The notes under the pieces are model-generated. The model did not search any database and had not been told where the DNA came from. It saw only the letters and a program-made list of their open reading frames with translations. This document shows positions 32,837 through 43,295 of a DNA stretch of 64,000 nt, piece by piece; positions within the stretch are counted from its first letter, which is position 1, and every line of letters begins with the position of its first letter. This stretch comes from Ascochyta rabiei. Taxonomy: Eukaryota > Ascomycota > Dothideomycetes > Pleosporales > Didymellaceae. The position numbers and the translations under genes were made by a program. The stretch is taken from assembly GCF_004011695.2 (NCBI RefSeq), contig NC_082417.1, positions 1,116,001-1,180,000 of the forward strand. Reading direction: 5' to 3'.

Positions 32837-33676
32837 ATGCTCTTTACCATCCTTTCGCTTCTAGTCACTGTCGCAAAGGCGCAGAACAGTACAATAGCTG
32901 AAGCAACTCAAATCGCTGTCTACCCACCCTTCCCGATCCGCAATGGCACAAACATGCAACATATCCAACGCGCCTACGAAGTCTCTTTCATCAGTGCAAT
33001 CTCAACTACGACTCTCGTCTATGCGATATCATGCTCACCTCTGACCACCATGACGCGCTTCAACGATGTCTGCGGTACATCTTACGTTCCTAATATCATC
33101 ACTGTGACCGAGAGTCCAGACGAGTGGCACTGGAGTGCTCAAGGCAAAAGCCTCGAGTGCACGAACCTTCGTGAGAAGACCAAGACTTGCACGAGCATCA
33201 CCAACAACTATGGGAGCAATATCGCGCCTGGCACACAGGACGGATCAGATTTCCTCGCGGGATTCTTGGAGTACTTCACGACCATGACGCCTGTTGCCGT
33301 GAACTTGACCGCTGGATTTGGAAATGTGCCCGCGACTGGTGAGTTGACCTGAGCGCCGAACAGGTCCTGGAAACTAACGCAACTAGTTCTTGAGAGCCTC
33401 GAGAACGATGCAACTGGGCTTGTGAACATACAGACAAGCAGCCTCAATGGCACTTCGTCCAGAACTGAGCCTACTTCGACAGGTGTCAGTGCGGCATCTC
33501 TCAGTGCGACAAGCCCTTCGGGGCCTACCGGAATCAGCAGCTCACTACCTGGTGGCAGCAGTACGTCAGCTTTGACTCAAACTACAAATGCTGCTCCTAG
33601 AGCTACTGGTGCTGTTGGCCTCGAGCTGCTTTTCGGTGCGGCTGGTGTAGTTGGAGCTGGCATTTTTGGGCTTTGA
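32837..33676 (+). CDS. Secreted GPI-anchored-type surface protein
   Basis: Exons 32837-33338 and 33387-33676; 263 aa. A signal peptide (MLFTILSLLVTVAKAQ) is followed by a Cys-containing ectodomain with many N-glycosylation sequons (NST, NGT, NLT) and cysteines near SCSPLT, DVCGTSY, LECTNL and KTCTS. Next comes a Ser/Thr/Gly/Pro-rich stalk (SATSPSGPTGISSSLPGGSS), and it closes with a hydrophobic tail (VGLELLFGAAGVVGAGIFGL), as in fungal GPI proteins. No catalytic domain recognised. It could be a cell-wall protein or effector-like protein; function is not inferable. Confidence 0.82.
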
Positions 33677-33747
33677 AAACTTTAAAACTCAGTACCTAAT
33701 CGTAACTGTATTTTGCAAACTAGGAGCGCCAGGCATTAAGGCTATAC

Positions 33748-35334
33748 TCAAAAAGTGCTGCCTCTAGTCAAGTCACTCTTCCACGTTCTCTTCCTCTTCC
33801 CCAGTGCTGCACTCCCTGTTCTCCTCACCCTCAATTCATCTTTTGGCACCGTCAAAGCTCCTCCACTGCTCACCAACTTCCTTCTCAGCTCTTCCTCCTC
33901 CAAGTTCTCAGCTTCAGTCCCTAACTCTTCTCTTACAGCAGCGGACAGATCCATCACGCTCCTTAAGAGCCCTGGTCTTCTTCCACTCTTGTACATCCTT
34001 GACCCACGCCGTGTGTCCAGCCACATGCAAACCATTATGACAGACCAGATGAAGTTGAAAATGGACACCATGAAGAGGAAGATGTAGGAGAAGCCCCATT
34101 GATAGGTCTCGCTGGGTTTGCAAGAACTATGGGTTTTGATGTATGAGGAATTGTATTGATCTCCGTATCGGCCGACAATACTGTAGTATTGCTCACCAAG
34201 TGCAGTGGTGTCTCGGAGGGGATCTGCCGGTTGAGAGGTAGGTGGCGATCGAGATGTTGGGGTTCTGCACTGTTGTGATTACGTCCTCAAACTCCCAATT
34301 GGTTCCAGTCCCCACTCGGAAGATCGTAACATTGGGTTCTTTTCCAGGCATATTATATTCTTGGGTTCCATCGCCCATGGTGTGTTGCTCGGTCCGTGTA
34401 TTGCTAGCGTTGGAGTATTTACCAATGACTTCAAGAGACGTTAGCGACAATTTTCGAGTGCATGGCACAACTTACACCTATTCACGGCGCGGAGCAGCTC
34501 CTCATCCTGGGAAGTCACCCAAACATGCATATCATCAAATCCAATGCCGTCTGCACCGCTGATGGACTTGACGATTTCGTCCACTTTCCCCCACTCAACC
34601 AGATTGTGGTTGTAGTCTTCCACATACGGCTCGTACGTCGTGATGTACCCCGTCATGGCTGCCATTAGAGTAGGGAAAGCCAGCACGTACAACGTCGAGA
34701 TGAGCATGCAGAACATGGCCAGCCACCTGAAGAACCTGCCCCAACTCCTCTCCCCGAAGCACAAGAACTCTTTCGCCAGCACGCCCAACGTCGTCAGGCT
34801 CGTCGTCTGCAGTGTCACACTCGCAAACATTTTATAACTCGTCTTGTACCTCTCAAGATGATATACAAGCCATTCATTAGAAACCCTCCAATTCACCCAC
34901 GCAAGGCACATTTGGCCTCCTCGCCCAATGATCAGATCCCAGGCAATATCGATGACTTTGACTTGTGTGAACGTCATGTTGCCAAAGCTAAGATTGGGCG
35001 TGAAGAAGTAGGTGCTGTCCATAATTCGCCATGTTGCGCCTTCGGCTTCCTTCCAAAGTCCGTTCGGGTAGCACGAGCGCCCGCGAATGTAGTTTTGCGA
35101 CGCCATCTCAGCAATGGCTGAGAGAATTACGATAGGGGCCAGGCAGAGAGGAACGAGAGAGACGATAAGAAAGACGCGCCATGGGAAGCCTCGGAGCTCT
35201 TTATGGGAAATTGATTTGTGTTTGATTTTCTGGTTCTGAGTCGACACCGAACCACGGCTGTCGTTGGCGTCGAGCATGTCAATGCTGGCTGTTGCTCCAT
35301 CTTTGGGCGTCTGGCAGAGTGCGGAATATTGCAT
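33748..35334 (-). CDS. Multi-spanning membrane protein of unknown function, frame uncertain in the middle
   Basis: Exon 1 is 35334-34476 (ATG of MQYSALCQTPKDG), donor GTAAGT. Exon 2 begins at 34428 (FIGKYSNAS). Membrane segments: VFLIVSLVPLCLAPIVILSAI, a region around IDIAWDLIIGRGGQ, FRWLAMFCMLISTLYVLAFP and FSYIFLFMVSIFNFIWSVIM. A cytosolic acidic C-terminus follows (LGTEAENLEEEELRRKLV). The frame of exon 2 ends near 34193, while clear coding continues one frame over from about 34230 to 33748 (GEQYYSIVGRYGDQYNSS). Either a third intron (for instance GTAATC near 34285 to an AG near 34195) or a 1-nt indel lies between. This type is common in Pezizomycotina genomes and uncharacterised. Confidence 0.7.
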
Positions 35335-37665
35335 CGCGTTACTGCAACGATGCAAGACGCATTGCACGATGGTGTGTTGAAGATGCTGCAGTAGTTGCAA
35401 GAACGGGCAGTGTCACGGCATTGATGTCATTCGATAAGCGTTAGGCGTCCCGTACCTGTAGGCCAAGCGAGGCGCAGCAGCAAACCTCGGAATACGAGTG
35501 TACGCTGCAAATCAATCGGCATTTTGGTCTTAAATAGATCAATTTCGTGAGCTCTCGTGTTACAAAGAAAGCTGGCTACACTGTTTTAGCAGAGGCCGAT
35601 TAAGCTGCAAGCAGTAATACTGGAGGCTTTTGGTGTAATCATTGCTACTCTTTAGATTTAAGGGAAGTTGCTAAAGTCTTATATCATATTTTTAGGTCAT
35701 AGGATAGCTAGGAGAATAGTGTTGAACACCTTCTGTATAATTACAGACAATTAGCTTGTAGCCGGCTGTTTATGCAACGCGAGAGGTGGGCTGGGCTTAG
35801 CAGCTCTCGATTGTTACTCCAGAAACGACGCCTAGATGTCTTTAGCATGGATCCCAGCTCAAGGAAAAATCAACCGGAAAAGATGGGTAGTTCAGCGTCA
35901 GAAATCAAGTAGAGGGTGTAGATTCGCCAATGTTAAGGTCATCTTCTAAGTATCACGCTTTCGTGTTGGGAATCTTGCGTTGTACGCTTTCACATCGCGC
36001 TCCTTTATCAACGATTTGGCCTTTGGTTCCGAGAAGGTATAAGCACACCCATCGCACAGGCGCGAGAAAAACGTACAGTAGTACTTGGTCACGCATTAGA
36101 GAACGTCCAGATCAGTATTGGAAATAATATGAGAGGAACAAATAGACTGGAGTGCACTGGTAGTTGGACCTCAAAACGTATTCATTGCTAAAAGGAAACT
36201 TCTACATGAACCCAAACTTCACTATCAAAGTGCGGTCGGACTAAAGTGAGCAAACCATAATAGAAACGCCTAGCTGATGAGGACATTGGAGTACTCAACA
36301 TGCTCATATATAGACCTATCGGAGGCGGTTCACTTTTGCTGGACATCTACACTGACCTTCATCATCAACTAGGGTACTGTTCGTCCTACACAAGCCTTGG
36401 ATGAGGCTTGTCTGGTCTAGGCAGCTGCAGCTTCATCTGGGCGTGAGGCTTAGAGTTGTCAAGCCATGTGCCGAGGACTGTGGGCTGACACTGCAAGATA
36501 GCTCGTAACGGGAGGATGAGCGAAATTGGCAGCTGGAGTGTGTGCAGCCGTTACAGCCAGACGATGTAAGTGGCTGATTGGCGGAGCAGCTCGTCTGTGT
36601 GGAAGGTAGTGCTGTATGAGCATGGATAGTAAATAGTAAGGAGCTCCAAATGTGTGGCATTAACGCAAAAGCAATGCCACTACAATCTCCACAGTGCTGT
36701 CGGTGATGTCGATCATTCTTTTTAGATTAAGCAGTGCCATTTGGGTTTTGGCTTGGGAGTAAAAGTCTTAGCGAACCACTGAATGGGGTGAGAATGACCT
36801 TCCGAGACTGTAGAAGCACTGCCAAACTCAACAAGGGCGCTGAATTGAGTTCAGACTGCTCAGCAGAACAGCGACCCGTCCTGTGCGTCCTCCTGTCAGA
36901 AATGGGCTCATTCGTAGGTTCTCTCTTCTTGATCAACAAAAACTCATGTCGCTGGAGAGGTCCAATGTTGAGAAGCTCCCCGACAGTAAGGGCGCGGCTG
37001 AGGCTGGCTGTTTTGGTAGCCGTCAGCACTGTACAGCAAATGAAAAACGGCGATATACATGCCATCCCGTTTGAGCCAAAGCAGCAATTGAACAGCCGGC
37101 TTTTAAGATTAGGAGGGAGGTAAAAGGGTTGAAGTCGAAGTCAGAAGATTTGCAGCGATGCCGGGAGGCATCGAAACGATGTTCACACTATGGCCAAATC
37201 AAGCTACGACTAGCGGCTGTGGCAGCAGTAAAAAGGCAGGTCGCAACCAAAGCAGTCACAAGCATATCGCGTAGCGTGTCCTCATTTGCCCGGTTATCTA
37301 CACTACGTATCAGAGTGATTGTGCCAAGAACCACGGTGGAGCCCGTGTGAAATGCTATGACATTCATCGCAAAAGTTTCAACCATTGTCGAACAGAAATA
37401 CTACTACGTCGTTGCTCTCAGTTTAGCGACACAAGCACAACATTGAAGTACTGGGCGAGCAGAAGTCAAAATCGTACCACCTGTGAGGCCATTCTCTGGC
37501 GCAGCACGTAATCAGCATCAACCGAGATACTGTCGCTTGACTCCTTACAATCCCAGTTTGGCGTTCTCCGATACGTAGAAACATCCCGTCTTGAGTCAAC
37601 AAGGCAGCCACGTCAATAGGCTCCGCAGGGCAAAGTTCTGACCTTTCTACTCTCATCAACAACTC
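35335..37665. other. Large gene-poor region with dispersed repeat copy C
   Basis: About 2.3 kb without a convincing frame. It contains copy C and a weak partial match to the repeat core near 36705-36765. Composition looks more AT-rich than the housekeeping blocks. Confidence 0.6.
35553..35772 (+). repeat. Dispersed repeat, copy C
   Basis: About 220 bp related to copies A and B. It has CTCTCGTGTTACAAAGAAAGC, GGCTACACTGTTTTAGC (shared with A), AATACTGGAGGC, CTCTTTAGATTTAAG, GAAGTTGCTAAAGTCTTA, TTTTTAGGTCATA, TGAACACCTTCTGTAT and TAGCTTGTAGCCGGCTG (shared with B). Same orientation as A and B. Confidence 0.8.
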
Positions 37666-38259
37666 ATGGCCGACTCTGGAAGATATTTCAACGCTCGCAA
37701 CACAACCATCGCCGCAATTGCCATCACGCTTCTTGGCGGCTACTACGTCTCCCAGTCTCCTAGCTCCTCCGCCATGTCACAAACATCCAGCGAGGTTCCT
37801 GGCCTCTCTTTGTCGTTGGCCCAGGTGTCCAAAGACCCGGCAACAGTACGCGTCACGCTCAAGAATAATCATCCAGATACACCTTACTCTCTCCTCAAAT
37901 GGGGCACGCCGCTCGACGCCGCAGCGCTAAACACGGGCGTCTTCAAGATCAACAATGCCGACTCCGGTGCGGAGGTCGAGCAAGTCATCGTACAGATTAG
38001 GCGAAAGATGCCTCCTGGCCAGAATCAGCTGGCGAGTGTTGAGCCAGGCGCGGAAGAGAGCGTTGAGGTGGTCTTTGACAGGCCGTGGATGCCTGAAGCA
38101 AAACCTGCGAAATACAAGGTCAAAGCTGAAGGAACGTTATGGGGCGTTTGGGATAAGGTCAAAAGCGAGGTAACGGATGATGATACCAACGAATATACAG
38201 ATAGTCCTCTTGCGGGTAGAACATACGCGACGAACGAGATCGAGCTTGTTGTGGAATAG
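37666..38259 (+). CDS. Membrane-anchored protein with an Ig-like, deuterolysin-propeptide-like domain
   Basis: Single exon, 197 aa. An N-terminal hydrophobic anchor (TTIAAIAITLLGGYYV, residues about 13-28) precedes a beta-rich domain: LSLSLAQVSKDPATVRVTLK, SLLKWGTPLDAAALNTGVF, then a segment ending in ATNEIELVVE. The pattern 'VTLKNN...YSLLKWGTPLD' resembles the N-terminal part of fungal M35 deuterolysin precursors, but no HExxH metalloprotease domain follows, so it is not a protease (moderate to low certainty). An alternative start at Met37 would remove the anchor. Function unknown. Confidence 0.75.
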   Translation: MADSGRYFNARNTTIAAIAITLLGGYYVSQSPSSSAMSQTSSEVPGLSLSLAQVSKDPATVRVTLKNNHPDTPYSLLKWGTPLDAAALNTGVFKINNADSGAEVEQVIVQIRRKMPPGQNQLASVEPGAEESVEVVFDRPWMPEAKPAKYKVKAEGTLWGVWDKVKSEVTDDDTNEYTDSPLAGRTYATNEIELVVE

Positions 38260-38842
38260 ACCAGTGGTGGCTGATTGTCTAAGACTCGCACATTATTGTT
38301 GTTCGCGATGAACAGGTGGTCACGAGCGGATATGCTTTTCATTCAGCGGCACGTGTTGGTAGCTGTGACGTCTTTCGCCATGAGCCGCATCCACCCGGTA
38401 CTTGCAAGTGTCACAAGAAGCGTCAAGGGTGTGTTGGAAATCTGAAATAGTTAAGACTAAGTGCTCGTTATCTTCATAATGTCATGAACATCCGCAGCCA
38501 GACGCCGCAGAGAGAAACAAGACAGAAGTACAACAAGACGATGCTGAACGATGACTGATGCTGTGACTGAGAAGAAACTCGGAAGAAGTGGAAACAGCAC
38601 ACCGTACGCCTGACTGTGGAAACCCAACCCGCAAGGTGCTGACCTTGCACACACCTATATGATCCAAAACGCCCTTTCGTCGGACGCCATATGTTGTAGA
38701 ACATCGACAATGCCGAACACCCGCTCATGCCGCTGGTATCGCTCAGATGGAGGAGATGCCGATGATAATGAAAGCGACTATGACGATACGCCCTTTCATG
38801 CCTGAACACCGATAATGCAAAAACTCAAACGAACAACATCGC
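38260..38842. other. Intergenic stretch between convergent genes
   Basis: About 580 bp between the 3' ends of the Ig-like gene and cdc14. Presumably both 3' UTRs; nothing else seen. Confidence 0.5.
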
Positions 38843-40852
38843 TCACGGCTTAGGGCGCACGGCAGAGCTACCGACACTGCCGACCCTCCCGCTGGTCTTG
38901 CGAACACTAGTCTTACCCTCAGTACTCCTTCGGTGTGGGCTCGACCTGATCTTGCCAACGCTGATGCTGCCGTTGCCACTGCCGCTCTTGTCTTTTGGAG
39001 TCTTGGGGCGGCCACTGATTGTCGCCGGCGCGGTGTTTTCAGTGTCGCTACCGTCACCAAAGCCGAATGACGTGTGCGTTACCGACGTGTGAATTATAGA
39101 CGTGGTGCTGAAGGCACGACGTGTCTTCTCTTTTGCACCCGGAGTGCGAGCAGGCGAACGAGATGATGTCCTCCTCGCAATCTGACGCAGGTGGTACTCC
39201 TCATCAGATTCGCCATCGTATCGAGACAGGTCTGATGACCTCGTGAAAGGCTCATTCTCGTCAATTCGTGATGGAGACTGTCGTGAACTTCCGTTGCCAT
39301 AAAGCTTGCTCGTCTTTCGAGGCTGACCTGGTGTCGGCGCGGGAAGGTTGTCCTCCTGAACACCAATATTTGAGTGCCCGGCGTTGCGCTGTTCATTTGA
39401 TTCAATTTCTCCGAGGGCGGCGCGCCTCTGCGATCCATTCGGTGGTGTGAAGGTTTGTCCGTTGCTTGCCAGACGCTGTTTGCGCGGCGATGCTGTTGGA
39501 GTGGAAGGTACCATTTCTGCATACTTGGCCTTCATGGTGTCCTCATGCCACCATTCGCGGAAGGTCGCCTGGTTGAGGTGGAGCCAATGCTGCTGAGGAC
39601 CGACGACCATACCAGGGCGCATGAATCGCATGTAGGCTATGATTTCGTTGGCAGTAAAAGCGTGTTTGTAGATGAGGTAGGCACCAATGAGGCAGCCAGT
39701 GCGTCCCAGGCCGGCCTTGCAGTGTACAGCAATACCCTTCTTACGAACAGTAATCATCTCGTGCGCCAGGTCAATGAATTGACGGACAAGAGACAGAGGC
39801 GGGCAAGTGCCATCATCGAAGATCATGTTCAGATGCTTGATCCCCAGCTTCTCAAAGTAGGTAGAGGAGTACAGTTCAGAGTTCAGGCGGACAACGAGGC
39901 CAATATTGCGAGCGGAAAAGTGCGACAGGACGTTCTTGAAGGGTCCGGGCAAATTCGACTTCTGGACCTCGGCGATGTTGGAGGGAATTGTGGCGTACAC
40001 CGGCGACGATTTGGAAATCTCGTGGGTAGGCTGTTGTTGGGGGGAAGCGAATGCGAGAAATTGAGGTGTAACCCAGTTGAAGTCGCCCATGTCGACGCGC
40101 TCGTACTTTTCGTACTCCTCAAGGCTGAAGTCCTTGAGCCCACAGAGACCCTCCTCCTTTGCCTTCCAAATGCCATAGATGACATCCTGAATGTTCAGGA
40201 CGTAGTCAGCCTGGCTGTATCCGGCGTCGCGGAAAGGCATGCAGGGCGGGTCCATCTGTGCGATGGGCGCAAGAGCTAGGTGAGGAGGCCACGACTGAAT
40301 AAGGACCATGTAGCATGCAAGGATGCAAGCGGCATTGGCACGGCCTATGGTCGTTGTTAGCACTAGATGAAGTATGGTCCATCACATTGACATACTCCTT
40401 GAGTCTGCGCTGCTCCAGAACACTACTGCTCTCTCCTCGTTCGCTGGGTCGCCAAGCACTTCATGCAGCTGTACAGCGAACCGGTACAGGTGACCGATGT
40501 GGAGCGGACCAAAGTCGCCGTGAAAAGCATTGTACAGCAGAGTCTTGTCAATGCTGAAGTACACAGGTGGAAGTGTCTTGGCGCCAGCGACAGTAGGGCC
40601 TGCCTGCGCGCGCGACGAGCGCTTCGATGGCGACGCGCTCTGCTTGGGGTAAGGGAAGGGCGTGTTCGCATCTGGTGTGTGCGTGTACGAAGCAAGGTAA
40701 AGTCTGTCTTGTATGTACTAGAAGTGTATTGCCTTAGCGTCTGGCCTGAGGCGTGTTGTTTTGGGCTTTGTTGTGGTGCTAACCTCGATGACCTGGCCGT
40801 AGCTGGTCGCGCTGGCGCGAGGCGTCTTTGCTACTCGTTGATGCGAAGACAT
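38843..40852 (-). CDS. cdc14: Cdc14 dual-specificity phosphatase
   Basis: Reverses CDK phosphorylation and in yeasts controls mitotic exit, cytokinesis or Cdc25. Exons 40852-40784, 40717-40396 and 40344-38843; 630 aa. The splice joins give GQVIEYIQDRLYLASYTHT and SSADSRSRANAACILACYM, both matching the family. Further parts are VYFSIDKTLLYNAFHGDFGP, FRDAGYSQADYVLNIQDVI, and the catalytic loop VHCKAGLGRTGCLIGAYLI with the nucleophile Cys near residue 337. RPGMVVGPQQHWL follows. The roughly 250-residue C-terminal tail is disordered, with several SP/TP sites (TPTASPRKQR, SPRKxR-like) fit for CDK regulation. Convergent with the upstream neighbour. Confidence 0.96.
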
Positions 40853-41614
40853 GGTGAACAAAGCGACGCTGATGCTGGGAGCAAGTCGAGGAAAGATCGA
40901 TGACTACTTGCGGCTGCAAGCGTCGAGCAACACACGTGGAACGGCGACTTGGGACGGAAGGGCGAAGTCGACCGGCGCAGAGCAATTGCCGGGTGTGGAG
41001 CCGATGTGAAGCTGCGAACACAGTCGCCGAGTGCTTCTTGTCCTGCAGTGGTCCGGGAAAGAAATAACAGTAATGATGTCTGGAGTCCTGGCGGTGGTGT
41101 GGGAGAGATAATGTACGAGCCGCGATGTTTACATTCAGATGTCTTGGCGGCCGCTTCCACAACAAAGCTGGGCCCTAACCTAGTCCGGGTGGTGGATCCA
41201 TGGGGCTAGACCGGGGATCTCGGCTCGCCTTGACAACCACACATCAAAACAACGTCGACAACAGTGCTTGGCTAGAGCTCCTTGCACGCACGGTTTGCGG
41301 TGAGGCCTGCCCCCTGCCCTGTTCTTTGTTTGTTTTGCTGCTGCGTCGACGTGCCCGTTCTGTGGGCCCTAGAGAGCTCAGGTGTCGCAGGAGGTTGCCA
41401 TTACTTGGGGAACCGTAGCAACATCGCTGCGGACGCTTGCTGAGCACATGACATCACAGGGTCTTTTCATCGATTTCTGGCGCGCTTCGGCCTACTGCGG
41501 CAGCACACGACGAAAAGTAGTACTAAACAAACAGCCCAGTCTCTTTGCAGCCTTTGAAGGAGCCATTGCAGAAGCTGCGTTGCTTGTTACGAGGGCTGTC
41601 GTTGTCGCGCCAGC
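40853..41614. promoter_or_regulatory. Divergent intergenic region (cdc14 / SET-domain gene)
   Basis: About 760 bp between outward-facing starts. Frames within it are short and GC-rich without domain support. It must contain both promoters; no specific site recognised. Confidence 0.45.
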
Positions 41615-43295
41615 ATGATCCGTACCGGCAGAACCAAAGGATGGCTCAAGCAGCCAATTGACACTCTACCGACATGGGCGACCTTTCATGGTGTGACCTT
41701 CAATGGTATCAAAGTCGGTCCACTGCCAGGCTTTGAAGACCGAGGGTCGACTGTTATAGCAGATCGTGAGCTCGATGGTGGCAAGGTAGAGCCGCTTCTG
41801 GTCGTGCCAAAGGAACTCATCATTTCGCGGCAAAACATAGAACTCTTCGCAAAATCTGACCACCACCTACGCGAAGTCATCGAAGCCACTGGAGATTTTG
41901 GAAGGGTGTGACCATCCTCGAAACGATTTCCAGCAGCTGACATTTTACAGACGGCTAGAGGCGCAGTGTTGCTATTTCTACTCATGCAAGCGACCATTTG
42001 CTGCCCAGACATCAAGGATGTCGGCGTTCTCAGTCCTTTGACGGAGTACATTAAGTACCTTCCTGATGAGCTTCTGCCTACATTTTGGACAGAAGAAGAA
42101 CAGGAGCTACTCACAGGGACCACACTACAGCCTGCCGTTCGTGCAAAACTAAACAGCCTGCTACGTGAGTTCGAAACCGTACGAACAGCCACTGAATCCA
42201 TTGGTTGGTGCGCAAAATACTGGTGGAACGAAGACAACGGCATGGTCACCTTCGAGGACTGGATGCAGGTCGATGCGATGTACCGTTCCCGAGCTCTAGA
42301 ATTCCCAGGCGTTGGTGACTGCATGTGTCCATGCGTGGACATGGCGAATCATGCTTCTGGCGACGCTACCTCTGCTCTTTACGAGACCGATCAGGATGGA
42401 GACGGTCTGCTCTTACTGCGAGAAGGCAAAAATATAGAGAAAGAAGCAGAGGTCACAATCACGTCAGTCCATCGCCGAAATTGTGGTACATTACTGACTG
42501 ATACCTGAAGGTACGGTGACGACAAAGGCGCCTGTGAAAACATCTTCTCCTACGGATTTCTTGAAGACACCATGACCTCAGCCAGAGTTATGTTCCTGAA
42601 CATCGATATCCCCGACGACGACCCTCTGAGGCCTGCGAAAATCTTTGTTTCCACTGCTCCCCCTGGCTTTCGCATATTTGAGAAGTCAGGGACGATCGAT
42701 TGGGAGAGCGACTTCATCTGGCTTGTGATTGTCAACGAGGAAGACGGACTGGACTTCAAAGTCAGGCAAACCGTCGATGGCAAGCGCGAGATCCAAGCCC
42801 TTTGGAAAGACGATGATCTGGACGATACTAGCAAGCTTCGGGATTATCTACGTGGGGATCCATTATGGGATGTCTACCAACTTCGAGCTACGGTGCTGCT
42901 GCAGGGGCGTGTCGAGATGCAGATCGAGACTCTGGAGGGACTAGGGAATCCCCAAAAAGAGGCGTCAATTCGAGAAGTCCCCTGGCGCCTCGCGGAGAGG
43001 CTCCGCAAGCTTGAACTAGAGATGCTCGAGAGAGCTATTGAGGCCTTTGAAACTCAGGTAAGAAGCGCTTTCTTATACCCCGCATTATTGCAGTACGCTA
43101 CTGCACACGTCAGGTGTTGAAAACTCTGTCGCAAGGCCTCATGTTGAGCAAGGTCTCTCTGTTGCTCCCATGTGCAAGATTACGGCTGCAAGCTATCATG
43201 AGGTCGTTGCGTCTGATCTACGCATGCTAGCAGTGAATAACAGGATTGGGTTTGCATTTGCAAAGGGTGAGCTTTGTCTCAATGCGCTTGGGTAG
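41615..43295 (+). CDS. SET-domain protein lysine methyltransferase (SETD3/SETD6/Rkm-like)
   Basis: Exons 41615-41905, 41951-42462, 42511-43057 and probably 43114-43295. Class VII-like SET with a long insert. N-terminal SET strands are FEDRGSTVIADRELDGGKVE and PLLVVPKELIISRQN; the core has PCVDMANHAS (the N-H motif) and, across the third intron, TITYGDDKGACENIFSYGF (the Y-G catalytic/AdoMet region). The C-terminal helical Rubisco-LSMT-like domain includes VPWRLAERLRKLELEMLERA. The last exon is read from its protein-like frame (ITAASYHEVVASDLRMLAVN, GFAFAKGELCLNALG), but the phase from exon 3 does not match its acceptor by one base. Substrate unknown; ribosomal or elongation factors are typical for yeast relatives. 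Confidence 0.82.

Noticed and set aside
39455..40279. 274-codon plus-strand frame antisense to cdc14
   Set aside because: The opposite strand encodes the Cdc14 catalytic domain; the plus frame is a by-product of its codon bias.
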